DNA from: Staphylococcus auricularis
GTDB lineage: Bacteria; Bacillota; Bacilli; Staphylococcales; Staphylococcaceae
Reading direction: 5' to 3'
DNA length: 64,000 bases
Assembly: GCF_001500315.1 (NCBI RefSeq)
Contig: NZ_LLER01000010.1
Location: forward strand, 237,441 to 301,440
In this document: positions 43,510-52,685 of the stretch, one piece after another
Position numbering within the stretch: the stretch's first letter is position 1
Layout of the letters: each line of letters opens with the position of its first letter
Notes under the pieces: generated by a model
Databases searched by the model: none
What the model was told of the DNA's origin: nothing
The model's input: only the letters and a program-made list of their open reading frames with translations
Position numbers and translations under genes: made by a program

Positions 43510-43521
43510 GGGAGGGTAATT

Positions 43522-43761
43522 ATGGCTAACAATAATAACCAAAACGAACAAGATAACACTCAAGAATTGGTAGAAATGTTAAAAGATTATAAATGGCGTA
43601 TTATTGGATTTCTAGCGTTTCTTATTATCGCTATTTTATTCTTTACATTAGGATTCTGGAAAACAATCTTACTTATTGTTTTATGTTTAATCGGTATAGG
43701 TATCGGGTATACTAAAGACCGGAAACAAGATTTCTTAAACTTCTTGAATCGATGGAGTTAG
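43522..43761 (+). CDS. DUF2273 family small membrane protein
   Basis: A 79-residue protein with a polar, Asn/Gln-rich N-terminus and a hydrophobic hairpin (WRIIGFLAFLIIAILFF and TILLIVLCLIGIGIGY). It belongs to the DUF2273 family always found between AmaP and Asp23, and probably assists the membrane-bound Asp23 assembly. The end of the coding sequence contains the SigB promoter of asp23. Confidence 0.85.
   Translation: MANNNNQNEQDNTQELVEMLKDYKWRIIGFLAFLIIAILFFTLGFWKTILLIVLCLIGIGIGYTKDRKQDFLNFLNRWS
43685..43710 (+). promoter_or_regulatory. SigB promoter of asp23, inside the DUF2273 gene
   Basis: A perfect SigB promoter: GTTTAA (43685-43690), a 14-base spacer and GGGTAT (43705-43710). It lies within the 3' part of the preceding coding sequence, about 100 bases before asp23. 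asp23 is the classical SigB reporter gene in S. aureus, which agrees. Confidence 0.85.
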
Positions 43762-43810
43762 TAAGTAGTAAGATTTCAAAATAAAAATTGATTAAAAAGG
43801 AGAATGTATT

Positions 43811-44323
43811 ATGGCAGTAGATAACAACAAAGCAAAACAAGATTACAATAACCAAACTGGAGTTAATGAACAAGAAAAACAAGAAAGAAAAGAACAACAA
43901 CAAGAACAACAAGAAAATCAATTCGACAGCAAATTAACTTTCTCTGACGAAGTTGTAGAAAAAATTGCTGGTATTGCAGCTCGCGAAGTTAAAGGTATCT
44001 TAGAAATGAAAGGCGGCTTTGTCGACAGCATTTCTAATTCATTTAGCTCAGGCAACAACGTAACACAAGGTGTTAGCGTTGAAGTTGGCGAAAAACAAGC
44101 AGCTGTAGACTTAAAAGTCATCTTAGAATATGGCGAATCTGCACCTAAAATTTTCCGTAAAGTAAAAGATATTGTTAAAGAACAAGTTAAATACATCACT
44201 GGCTTAGAAGTTGTTGAAGTTAACATGCAAGTCGAAGATGTAATGACTAAAAAAGAATGGGCTCAAAAAAATGAAAAAAACTCAAACGATAACCAAGACA
44301 ACTCAAACAAAAACTTACAATAA
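43811..44323 (+). CDS. asp23: alkaline shock protein 23
   Basis: A 170-residue Asp23 (DUF322) protein, abundant under alkaline and general stress, held at the membrane by AmaP and linked to cell envelope homeostasis. It has a Glu/Gln/Lys-rich N-terminal extension (about residues 20-40), then the Asp23 domain [21 protein letters not shown], and an Asn-rich tail. An AAGGAG site is well placed. It is expressed from its own SigB promoter and by read-through from amaP. Confidence 0.95.
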   Translation: MAVDNNKAKQDYNNQTGVNEQEKQERKEQQQEQQENQFDSKLTFSDEVVEKIAGIAAREVKGILEMKGGFVDSISNSFSSGNNVTQGVSVEVGEKQAAVDLKVILEYGESAPKIFRKVKDIVKEQVKYITGLEVVEVNMQVEDVMTKKEWAQKNEKNSNDNQDNSNKNLQ

Positions 44324-44357
44324 TTGAGTGAATCTTGAATACGTTTGATTCAAAAAT

Positions 44358-44403
44358 AAAAGGAGTTGATTGGAATCATGAAGGTTTCAATCGACTCCTT
44401 TTA
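44358..44403. terminator. terminator after asp23
   Basis: AAAAGGAGTTGATTG pairs with CAATCGACTCCTTTT with one G-U pair, around a roughly 14-base loop and with a T-rich tail. Confidence 0.9.
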
Positions 44404-44418
44404 TTATACATATTAAAG

Positions 44419-44452
44419 AAGACGAGAGCATAAAGCACGCTCTCGTCTTTTA
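44419..44452. terminator. terminator shared by asp23 and sfaD
   Basis: Perfect 11-base stem AAGACGAGAGC / GCTCTCGTCTT with a nine-base loop. It is T-rich on the plus side and lies between the convergent asp23 and sfaD genes. Confidence 0.85.
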
Positions 44453-44475
44453 CATTATCAACTCATCAGTAATCT

Positions 44476-46434
44476 CTAATAAGATGAATCATGTAATGGA
44501 TTGTTGACTTTGATATACGTATAAACGTCCGCTTCATCAATCAGACGCATCGTTGTCACGCATTTGTAGTCGATATGTTCTGCAAACATTGTACGTTCAA
44601 TTTCATCTAGACGTGCTTCTTGTGTCGGCATGGTTTCACGTATGTCTTTAAGTTGTGTCACCATCACGTCTTTAATTGTATTCCAAATGCTATCTTCTAA
44701 GCCGTCTATATCAAAGGCTTTTGCTGCTGTTAAGACGAGCTCACCTAAGTGGTTTTGGACGGTAGAGTAGAATGCTTTGTTGAATACAGTATGTGATGAT
44801 TGCGTTAGGATCAATGATTTTTCATGGAAGGTACTTGTATCATAACCCATTTGATTAAGTTGTGGGGCTTCGATCCGTAAACCTTCAAAATCACGAGTGT
44901 ACATATGGTTAAATCGTCCATCATTTTTGACGGTCATGATGGAATTTTGTAAATGTGCTTCCATTGCGATGCCATATTTTACAAATAATGGCACGACAAG
45001 ACCGAGTAACGCTTCGGCGTAATCTTTAAACCATGTCGTAATCGCTTGGGTTGGATTTTCAAAGTCATTTTGAGCCATAAATGTTTTTAAAATCGTAAAG
45101 ATAGGGGCCTCATCATTGAACGGATAACGTGCCACTAAACTAGATGGGATCATTGGAATATCATCATCTTCAATTAAACGATAGATGTTATCCCGATAGA
45201 GTGTGCCTAATTGTTCGCTGCGTTGAACTTGTGTTTCAGCTGAATCACTGTCATTGTAAAAATGAGCCCCTGCACGTTCATCAATGGTGCTCGCACTCAA
45301 ATGTTGGAATAGTGTATCGTTCGCTAATATATCATTTAAGATACGTGTCACTTGTGGTCCATTATATGTGGTTTGCTCAGATAGTGTACGTATTTCTCCT
45401 GTAATATGGACATTTGTCGAAAGTTTAATATGTGGGGTACGTTTAGGATACTTAGGCATTAACGTTCTAAATGATAACCCTGCAAAGTAATCGAGTTGAT
45501 AACTTAAAGGCACAATTGACCCGTCATTTAACTCTGTCTGATATTCATTTAATAAAATGTGATCGTATTGCCAAGGATGTACGATCATCACAATATAATC
45601 ATTGATATGTGATGAGTCTACTGCTTTTTCAGCTGCTTCTTCAAGCCCCTCAAAAAGGTCATAGACAATCGTATTATAGTCTTCATTTAATCCTTGGAGA
45701 CGTGTTAAGTCACGACGTACGAGGATAAATTGCATCTGGATAGGTTGAGCAGACTCTGAAGAGTAAGCAATCACGGTATCGGGCGACATGCCTTTACGTA
45801 ACTTAGCACCCGGATGAAGCGGATGGCCTTCGACGACTGCTTGTTCTGAACGTAAATAGCTGTCTTCTGCTTGCTTGATCAATTGCCATAGTGGTGCAGA
45901 TTCATCTTTCATGGTTAACGTTTGATAACTCAATGCAAGCGCTAAGTTCGCGATACTATTATCCATGTCTTCACTAAATTGCTGACTCGCTGCGTTATCT
46001 AATTCTGGATCAGCTTTAAGAATAAAATTTAATACTTGATTCGGGTGTAATAACCGTTCTGTTTGTTGCTCAGATGAAATAAAGAATGGCCCTTCAACAT
46101 CGATGCGATCGAAAGCATGTTGACCTGTGATAGGTGCATAAAGGGTAACCGCACTGTGAGGAAATTCAATCGTTAAAACATTTCGATGTTCTGTATCTAT
46201 ACGTTGAGGCAGTGCATCATGAGTCACGATTTGACTATGATCACGACTTCCTACGAGATTTTCTCTATGTATAGATGTAATTAAACGCTGTGAAATCTTG
46301 TCTCGACTCGCTAAAATCTGTTGTTTAAAATGATCAGCCCACGCGGAGTGGTGTTGTGTTAAATAATCAAGTGCTGCCTGTTCTTCAGGGGTTAACTCGA
46401 GTGAAAAGTCATTTATATTTATTTGGTTACTCAT
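44476..46434 (-). CDS. sfaD: staphyloferrin A synthetase SfaD (IucA/IucC family)
   Basis: A 652-residue NRPS-independent siderophore synthetase that condenses citrate with D-ornithine in the first step of staphyloferrin A synthesis. Family motifs are EGHPLHPGAKLRKGMSPD near residue 198 (ATP binding), MIVHPWQYDHI near 285, KLSTNVHITGEIRTLS near 341 and the C-terminal FhuF-like region with GIAMEAHLQNSIMTV and YTRDFEGLRIEA. It is divergent from sfaA with a shared Fur-controlled region. Which of the two synthetases acts first is taken from S. aureus work. Confidence 0.92.
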   Translation of the reverse strand: MSNQININDFSLELTPEEQAALDYLTQHHSAWADHFKQQILASRDKISQRLITSIHRENLVGSRDHSQIVTHDALPQRIDTEHRNVLTIEFPHSAVTLYAPITGQHAFDRIDVEGPFFISSEQQTERLLHPNQVLNFILKADPELDNAASQQFSEDMDNSIANLALALSYQTLTMKDESAPLWQLIKQAEDSYLRSEQAVVEGHPLHPGAKLRKGMSPDTVIAYSSESAQPIQMQFILVRRDLTRLQGLNEDYNTIVYDLFEGLEEAAEKAVDSSHINDYIVMIVHPWQYDHILLNEYQTELNDGSIVPLSYQLDYFAGLSFRTLMPKYPKRTPHIKLSTNVHITGEIRTLSEQTTYNGPQVTRILNDILANDTLFQHLSASTIDERAGAHFYNDSDSAETQVQRSEQLGTLYRDNIYRLIEDDDIPMIPSSLVARYPFNDEAPIFTILKTFMAQNDFENPTQAITTWFKDYAEALLGLVVPLFVKYGIAMEAHLQNSIMTVKNDGRFNHMYTRDFEGLRIEAPQLNQMGYDTSTFHEKSLILTQSSHTVFNKAFYSTVQNHLGELVLTAAKAFDIDGLEDSIWNTIKDVMVTQLKDIRETMPTQEARLDEIERTMFAEHIDYKCVTTMRLIDEADVYTYIKVNNPLHDSSY

Positions 46435-46454
46435 ATAACACCTCGGATAATTAT

Positions 46455-46514
46455 TTTACAAAAAGATATAATATTTGTATAATCTATAATAACGTTATTG
46501 ATAATGGTTATCAA
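46455..46514. promoter_or_regulatory. divergent sfaD/sfaA promoters with one Fur box
   Basis: For sfaA (plus): TTTACA (46455-46460), 17 bases, TATAAT (46478-46483). For sfaD (minus): TTGATA (46514-46509), 17 bases, TATTAT (46491-46486). A 7-1-7 Fur box TGATAATGGTTATCA spans 46499-46513, covering the sfaD -35 and the sfaA start region, so one repressor dimer pair could close both promoters when iron is plentiful. Confidence 0.82.
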
Positions 46515-46535
46515 TAGGTGCATAGGAGGATTAAA

Positions 46536-47729
46536 ATGGCAAAATATTTTTTTCCAAGTTCATTTTTATTATTTCTTGGAAATTGGATTGGCCAAATTAC
46601 ATTAAATTGGTATGTGTTTACCCTTTACCATAATGCGGTTCACTTAGCATTAATTAATTTTTTTCGGTTAATACCAATTTTATTCATCAGTGTGTGGGCA
46701 GGGAAAATAACTGATAAGTATAATAGAGGGACACTCTTACGGACTACGATTACTTCTTCCTTTTCCCTTACTGCGATCTTAACAGTATTAATCTTCAGTT
46801 TTGGTAAACTTCCTATCGCCGTCTTTGTCGTTTATTCTCTTGGACGTGGGATACTTAGTGCGGTGGAAACACCGGTTAGACAAGCTGTGCTTCCAGATAT
46901 TTCCGATAAACTGTCGATTGCTCAAGCAGTCTCATACCATTCATTTATCATCAATATCTGTCGTTCAATAGGGCCTGCTGTTGCTGGATTTGTCATTGCG
47001 TCATTTAGCTCCAAATATGGATTTTTACTTCAAAGTATTTGTTATGGGATTTCTATCTTATTCTGTCTCAAGTTAGTGTTTGAACATCAAACTCCAGATA
47101 ATGAAGACGACGATGATAATAGCAAATTTACGCTTAAAGTTGTTTTGGATTATCTAAGATCTAATACGAATAGTAGACGTATCGTCATTACTTCCTTTGT
47201 CATTATGGCAACAGGATTTTGTTACACTACATTACTACCCGTTCTGACAGATTACAATTTCCCTGATCAGGCACAAATATTTGGTATTGCCATGACATTT
47301 AGTGCAGTAGGAGGTATTTTAGCAACACTAATCATTCCACATGTACTTAAACATTTTTCTGTAACTGCGACGTACTACTTGAGTTCGTTACTTTTTGGTG
47401 TGGCATTAATCGGCACCATCATCGCAAACTCAATTATGTTGTTTATTGTATTATTCTTTATTGGCTTATTTAGTCAGTGGTCAAGAACGACAAATCGTAT
47501 TTATTTCCAATATGATGTCGATCCGAAAAACAGAGGTAAAATCCTCAGTGTCATCATGATGGATAGAGGGATGATTCCGTTAGGTGCGATGGTACTTAGT
47601 GTGCTCTCAGAAACAGTTGGTATTGTTTATACATTCGTAACGATGGGACTCATCACATTGATTGTATCCATTGTGTTTGGACTATTAAGTAGAAAGACAA
47701 ATGACGGAGGTCGTAGCTATGAATCATAA
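46536..47729 (+). CDS. sfaA: staphyloferrin A exporter SfaA (MFS)
   Basis: A 397-residue major facilitator protein with about twelve membrane segments. It is the export pump of the staphyloferrin A operon, as judged from context and similarity to SfaA. The cytoplasmic loop motif AGKITDKYNRGTLLR follows helix 2. I start at the ATG at 46536 (MAKYFFPSSFLLF), behind AGGAGG at 46524-46529, rather than 18 bases upstream. It overlaps sfaB by 11 bases. Confidence 0.88.
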   Translation: MAKYFFPSSFLLFLGNWIGQITLNWYVFTLYHNAVHLALINFFRLIPILFISVWAGKITDKYNRGTLLRTTITSSFSLTAILTVLIFSFGKLPIAVFVVYSLGRGILSAVETPVRQAVLPDISDKLSIAQAVSYHSFIINICRSIGPAVAGFVIASFSSKYGFLLQSICYGISILFCLKLVFEHQTPDNEDDDDNSKFTLKVVLDYLRSNTNSRRIVITSFVIMATGFCYTTLLPVLTDYNFPDQAQIFGIAMTFSAVGGILATLIIPHVLKHFSVTATYYLSSLLFGVALIGTIIANSIMLFIVLFFIGLFSQWSRTTNRIYFQYDVDPKNRGKILSVIMMDRGMIPLGAMVLSVLSETVGIVYTFVTMGLITLIVSIVFGLLSRKTNDGGRSYES

Positions 47730-49473
47730 GATAGGGCAGCTTGCAGATCGTAATCAACAATATCGCATTTTAAATGCAGTGCTCAAAGAGCGATTATACG
47801 ATGAAGGCACCATCGTAAGTGATGAAGCAGATTACTGTGCCTTACAATATCACGCACATTACTTAACGGTTAACGTGGCACGTAAATCACCCATGGCGAG
47901 ATATGTATTTTCTGGGCCAATTCAATATGAATATCGACAACAGACCTCAGAGGTTGACTCTGTAGAGCAGTTACTCGATATCTTAAACAATCAATTTAAC
48001 ATCCCGATTTCTGCACGTTTACGTGAGGAATTGCTGGCAGGGCGTGATGGATTTAAATTGAGCTACGAACAGTTTGAAACGCGTAGTGAAAACATTCAAG
48101 AAAGCATGAAATTCTCGCGTATGCCCGTTGCGTTGAATTTTTTTACATGGCTTACACACATGGGAGAAACAGGACAACAAGACCCGTTACTTTATTCTGA
48201 AAGCTTAGTAACAGAAGGTCATCCGACCCATCCTTTATCTAAGACGAAGTTGCCTTTAACTGAAGCGGAAATCCGTGCTTATGCACCTGAGTTTGAACAA
48301 ATCATTCCGCTCAAGGTGATGCTCATTCACAAACAAGCTGCACATGTCACATCAATTACAGGCGATGAACAGTTTCTCATCAATGAAGTGATACCAGAGT
48401 ACCGTCACAAGTTACGTGCATACTTGGAACCTTTAGGTCTCAAATTAAAAGATTACTATGCGATACTCGTTCACCCTTGGCAATATGAACATACAATCAC
48501 AACCATGTATCAAACGTGGATTGAAGAACGAAAATTGCTTCCTACACCTTTTACAGTTGATGCACATGCGACATTATCATTTAGAACGATGGATCTCATC
48601 AGAAAACCATTCCATGTGAAATTACCCGTGAATGTTCAAGCGACGAGTGCTATTCGCACAGTCGGACCAGTTACGACGGTTGATGGGCCGAATTTAAGCT
48701 ATACATTACAAGATATTTTAGCGCAAAGTAATGATGTGCAAGTCGCGCAAGAACCTTACGGCATATATGCAGAAGCGGACGAAGAAGAAGCAAAGCACTT
48801 ATCTAATATCGTTCGAGAAAAACCTGTGATACGGGCACATGGTATGTCGATCGTCACTGCAAGTTTAGTGAATCGTAATCCAGTGGATAAACGCACCATT
48901 GTTGATAGTTACTTGGAATGGACAGGCGGCGGTGTAACAAGCAAGACGATTAAACATTTCATACGCGCATATGCCACAGCGCTCATACCACCTTTAATCG
49001 ATTATATCCAAACATGTGGGATTGCGTTAGAAGCACATATGCAAAATACCATCGTCAATTTAGATCAGAACTTCGACATGAAATTTATGGTTAGAGATTT
49101 AGGTGGTGCCCGTATTGATTTATCAACCTTACGACAACGCCGTTCTGGTATCGAAGTAACGAACCAAAGCTTATTAGCCTCAGACATTGATGCTGTGATT
49201 CAAAAATTCCAACACGCAGTCATACAAAACCAATTTGCTGAACTCATTCATCACTTTGGCCAGTATGATGAGGTCACTGAAGAAAACTTATACGATATCG
49301 TCAAACAGGTGATTGAAGATAGCATCGACGATACGAAACCACATGCAGATGCATTGAGACGTATTTTATTTGGACCTACGATTACGGTAAAAGCATTGAT
49401 GCGAATGAGAATGGAAAGTAAAGTTAAACAATATTTAATGATTGTATTAGATAATCCAATCAGAGAGGTGTGA
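47719..49473 (+). CDS. sfaB: staphyloferrin A synthetase SfaB (IucA/IucC family)
   Basis: A 584-residue siderophore synthetase that adds the second citrate to the citryl-ornithine intermediate. EGHPTHPLSKTKLPLTEAEI near residue 164, ILVHPWQYEHTITT near 252 and KLPVNVQATSAIRTVG near 300 are the family motifs. The C-terminal region shows GIALEAHMQNTIVNLD and VRDLGGARIDLS. The ATG at 47719 has a CGGAGG site about ten bases upstream; starting 18 bases earlier would leave no site. Operon sfaA-sfaB-sfaC. Confidence 0.92.
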   Translation: MNHKIGQLADRNQQYRILNAVLKERLYDEGTIVSDEADYCALQYHAHYLTVNVARKSPMARYVFSGPIQYEYRQQTSEVDSVEQLLDILNNQFNIPISARLREELLAGRDGFKLSYEQFETRSENIQESMKFSRMPVALNFFTWLTHMGETGQQDPLLYSESLVTEGHPTHPLSKTKLPLTEAEIRAYAPEFEQIIPLKVMLIHKQAAHVTSITGDEQFLINEVIPEYRHKLRAYLEPLGLKLKDYYAILVHPWQYEHTITTMYQTWIEERKLLPTPFTVDAHATLSFRTMDLIRKPFHVKLPVNVQATSAIRTVGPVTTVDGPNLSYTLQDILAQSNDVQVAQEPYGIYAEADEEEAKHLSNIVREKPVIRAHGMSIVTASLVNRNPVDKRTIVDSYLEWTGGGVTSKTIKHFIRAYATALIPPLIDYIQTCGIALEAHMQNTIVNLDQNFDMKFMVRDLGGARIDLSTLRQRRSGIEVTNQSLLASDIDAVIQKFQHAVIQNQFAELIHHFGQYDEVTEENLYDIVKQVIEDSIDDTKPHADALRRILFGPTITVKALMRMRMESKVKQYLMIVLDNPIREV

Positions 49474-49477
49474 AAAT

Positions 49478-50551
49478 TTGGCACATATTCATATCAATTT
49501 GTCCAAAATACAATATAATGCCAATGTGTTAAGACAATTGTTAGCGACGCATCACATTCAATTCACGCCTGTGATTAAATGCATTGCGGGTGATCCTGAA
49601 ATTATACGTGCGTTGAACCAATTAGGCTTCACACACTTTGCAGAAGCGCGTTTAGAAAATATAGAAAAAGCAAAAGAAGTTGAAGCGGCCAATACGTTTA
49701 CATTAATTCGTGCACCACACCTTCAAGAGTTAAAACAAGTCGTGTTAAATACGACGATGAGTATTCAAACTGAATTGACGACCATACGTCAATTAAATGA
49801 CGTAGCAAAATCTCTCAACCTGAAACACCCAATCATGTTAATGGTTGATTGGAAAAACGCTAGAGAAGGTGTACTGACATATGATATTGTAGAGTATGTT
49901 CAGGAAATTTTGCATCTCAGTCATATCTGTTTGAGAAGTATTGCATTTAACTTTATGTGCTTTAATGAGATTCCGCCGTCAGAATCAGATATTGAGATGA
50001 TTAACCGTTTTGTGACATCAGTTGAAAAAGAAACAAGCTATCGCTTTGGCATCTTTTCAGGTGGCAATTCGAGCATGCTACCGCAAATGATGTATAACGA
50101 CTTAGGACGTGTGAACGACTTACGTATCGGAGAGTCGTTATTCCGTGGGGTAGATACCACTTCTAACGTACCGATACCTTCACTCTATCAAGATGCGATT
50201 ACGTTAGAAACGCGTATTATTGAAATTAAACCACGTATCGAAGTGAATAGTGGCAGACAATATTTGCAAGCAATCGTGGATATTGGCAAGTTGGATACTG
50301 AGGTAAAAGATATTTATCCATTAGGTCATGATGTCGATGTGTTAGGTGCAACGAGTGATCATTTGATGCTTGATTTGAAAAATCACGACCAGTATCAAGT
50401 GGGCGATACCATCACCTTTAGACTGGGCTACAATGCACTTGCACAAACGATGTATATTAATCAGATGGAGAAAATATATCAAAACGATAAAGCCATCGAT
50501 TTACTCAATAAACATTTTAATGTATGTGAACTCAATAAAGCTCGAAAATAA
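49478..50551 (+). CDS. sfaC: ornithine racemase SfaC (alanine racemase fold)
   Basis: A 357-residue fold-type III PLP enzyme, expected to convert L-ornithine to the D-ornithine backbone of staphyloferrin A. The PLP lysine is Lys34 in TPVIKCIAGD. FGIFSGGNSSMLPQM near 191 would hold the phosphate-binding loop. The start is TTG with GAGAGGTG upstream, four bases after sfaB. Racemase activity on ornithine is inferred from the pathway. Confidence 0.87.
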   Translation: MAHIHINLSKIQYNANVLRQLLATHHIQFTPVIKCIAGDPEIIRALNQLGFTHFAEARLENIEKAKEVEAANTFTLIRAPHLQELKQVVLNTTMSIQTELTTIRQLNDVAKSLNLKHPIMLMVDWKNAREGVLTYDIVEYVQEILHLSHICLRSIAFNFMCFNEIPPSESDIEMINRFVTSVEKETSYRFGIFSGGNSSMLPQMMYNDLGRVNDLRIGESLFRGVDTTSNVPIPSLYQDAITLETRIIEIKPRIEVNSGRQYLQAIVDIGKLDTEVKDIYPLGHDVDVLGATSDHLMLDLKNHDQYQVGDTITFRLGYNALAQTMYINQMEKIYQNDKAIDLLNKHFNVCELNKARK

Positions 50552-50564
50552 TATAATATTCTAA

Positions 50565-50593
50565 TTGACAATGATATTCATTATCGCTATACT
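50565..50593 (+). promoter_or_regulatory. htsA promoter with an embedded Fur box
   Basis: TTGACA (50565-50570), a 17-base spacer and TATACT (50588-50593). A 19-base Fur box runs from 50567 to 50585 and matches 17 of 19 positions of the consensus GATAATGATAATCATTATC, so it lies across the -35 and spacer. Confidence 0.88.
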
Positions 50594-50629
50594 TATCATG
50601 AAAGCGATACATATTAAGGAGTGAAGGTT

Positions 50630-51643
50630 ATGAAGAAAAATTTAAAATTTTTCGGTATTTTGCTTTTAGCCTTATCATTAGTACTTGTAACTGCATGTGG
50701 TAATGGTAATGACAATAAATCATCAGATTCTGATAATGATAAAGAATCTAAAGATACAGTAACAATTAAGACAAAAGATGGTACAACAGAAGTTAAGAAA
50801 AACCCTAAACGTGTTGTAGCACTTGAGTTCTCATTTGTAGATTCATTAGCAGCATTAGGTATTAAACCAGTCGGTGTTGCAGATGATGACGATAAATCTC
50901 GTATCTTAGAACCAATCCGTGACAAAATTGGGGATTACACATCAGTCGGTGCACGTAAACAACCTAGTTTAGAAAAAATCAGTGACTTAAACCCAGATTT
51001 AATCATCGCTGATAACAATCGTCACAAAGGCATCAAAAAAGACTTAGAAAAAATTGCACCAACACTAGTGCTTCCAAGTTTCGACAGTGACTACAAAGAA
51101 AACTTAGACGCGTTCGAAACTATTGCAAAAGCAGTAGGTAAAGAAAAAGAAGGTCAAGAACGTCTTGACGAACACAATGATAAAATCGACAAATACAAAA
51201 AAGAAATTAAGTTAGATAAAGATGAACCTGTACTTGCAGCAGTTGCTTCTAAATCAGGTTTACTTGGCCACCCTGAAAGCTCTTATGTTGGTCAATTCTT
51301 AAAAGAACTTGGTTTCAATAACGCCTTAGATAAAACTGAAACTGAAAACTTATCTAAATATCTCCAAGGACCTTACTTACAAATCAATGAAGAAGTCCTT
51401 TCTGATATCGATCCTGGTCGTATGTTCATCATGGTAGATAAAGGTGAAAACGATCCTGACTACAAAAAACAAACTGAAAGCAAAGTTTGGCAAGATTTAG
51501 ATGCTGTTAAAAATGACCGTGTTAACACAGTAGATCGTAATACTTGGGCTCGTGCTCGTGGATTGATATCTTCAGAAGATATCGCTAAAGAATTAGTAGA
51601 GATTTCTAAAGAAAACAACGAAGATAACGGTCAACAAAATTAA
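50630..51643 (+). CDS. htsA: ferric staphyloferrin A-binding lipoprotein HtsA
   Basis: A 337-residue substrate-binding lipoprotein. A signal peptide with a hydrophobic core ([14 protein letters not shown]) ends at the lipobox VTAC, giving a lipidated cysteine near residue 23. A Ser/Asp/Lys-rich linker leads to the Fe/B12-type periplasmic-binding fold starting [22 protein letters not shown]. The ATG at 50630 is eight bases after AGGAG. It captures ferric staphyloferrin A at the cell surface and passes it to HtsBC. Confidence 0.93.
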   Translation: MKKNLKFFGILLLALSLVLVTACGNGNDNKSSDSDNDKESKDTVTIKTKDGTTEVKKNPKRVVALEFSFVDSLAALGIKPVGVADDDDKSRILEPIRDKIGDYTSVGARKQPSLEKISDLNPDLIIADNNRHKGIKKDLEKIAPTLVLPSFDSDYKENLDAFETIAKAVGKEKEGQERLDEHNDKIDKYKKEIKLDKDEPVLAAVASKSGLLGHPESSYVGQFLKELGFNNALDKTETENLSKYLQGPYLQINEEVLSDIDPGRMFIMVDKGENDPDYKKQTESKVWQDLDAVKNDRVNTVDRNTWARARGLISSEDIAKELVEISKENNEDNGQQN

Positions 51644-51656
51644 GGTGACTTGATCT

Positions 51657-52685
51657 ATGGGACATAAAAATAAGCAAGATTTACAATTGAAAAAACAATC
51701 AAGCACGCGCATTACACTCACTTTTATAGTGAGTGTATGCGTTCTTTTTTTAACAGCTTACTTAAGTTTAGTATTAGGTTCTTCTTCTATTTCTACCCGC
51801 GACGTGATTGATTATATTTTCCAAGGCACAGATACCAAACAAACCTTTATTATCCATAATGTACGTATGCCACGCATGATCGGTGCGATTGTTATCGGGG
51901 CTGCGCTCGGTCTAGCAGGGCTACTCATGCAAATCATGACACGTAATCCACTTGCTTCACCACAAATATTTGGGATTAATGCAGGGGCATCATTTGTCAT
52001 TGTGCTTATTACAATGCTTGTGCCAGCGCTTGCACCATGGGATACATTGTTCGCCTTTGTAGGTGCATTTTTAGGTGGATTAGTGGTCTACTTATTATCA
52101 GGGTCTACGAAAGCCATTACGCCCGTGAAACTCGCATTAGCAGGGATGGCCATTCATCTCTTCTTCTCAAGTTTAACTGAAGGGATTATTTTGTTAAATG
52201 AAGATTCAACAACGAGAGTGATGTTCTGGTTGGTTGGTTCATTGTCTACATTGAAATGGACTGCCGTGCTGAGCATTATTCCATGGCTCATTCTCGCATT
52301 CTTCGTTACGATTTTGATGTCACGCCAGTTATCTATCTTGGAACTTGGTGACACAATGGCACGTGGTTTAGGACAAAACGTCACATTTATACGTATTATC
52401 ATCGGCCTTCTCGTCGTTATACTGGCAGGGAGCTCGGTTTCTATCGCAGGGCCGATAGGTTTCGTCGGCTTAATCGTACCGCATCTCGTTAAGCACTATG
52501 TACCTCGTAATTACATGTATAGCGTACCGTTAACGATGATTATGGGTGCTGATTTATTACTCGTATCAGATGTGTTGAGTCGTTATATCACTTATCCATT
52601 TGAATCACCAGTAGGGATAGTTACTGCGTTTCTTGGTGCGACGTACTTCCTATTTATTACAGTTAGAGGGGTGAGACAAGAATGA
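51657..52685 (+). CDS. htsB: staphyloferrin A ABC permease HtsB
   Basis: A 342-residue FecCD-family permease with about nine or ten membrane segments after a polar N-terminus. The family motifs VRMPRMIGAIVIGAALGLAG near residue 63 and SIAGPIGFVGLIVPHLVKHYVP near 262 are visible. It forms a heterodimer with HtsC. No ATPase is encoded here; in S. aureus FhuC from another locus supplies it. It overlaps htsC by four bases. Confidence 0.92.
   Translation: MGHKNKQDLQLKKQSSTRITLTFIVSVCVLFLTAYLSLVLGSSSISTRDVIDYIFQGTDTKQTFIIHNVRMPRMIGAIVIGAALGLAGLLMQIMTRNPLASPQIFGINAGASFVIVLITMLVPALAPWDTLFAFVGAFLGGLVVYLLSGSTKAITPVKLALAGMAIHLFFSSLTEGIILLNEDSTTRVMFWLVGSLSTLKWTAVLSIIPWLILAFFVTILMSRQLSILELGDTMARGLGQNVTFIRIIIGLLVVILAGSSVSIAGPIGFVGLIVPHLVKHYVPRNYMYSVPLTMIMGADLLLVSDVLSRYITYPFESPVGIVTAFLGATYFLFITVRGVRQE

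Noticed and set aside
50596..50612. CcpA cre-like sequence in the htsA leader (TGAAAGCGATACAT)
   Set aside because: The last three positions do not fit the cre consensus, so it is probably chance.
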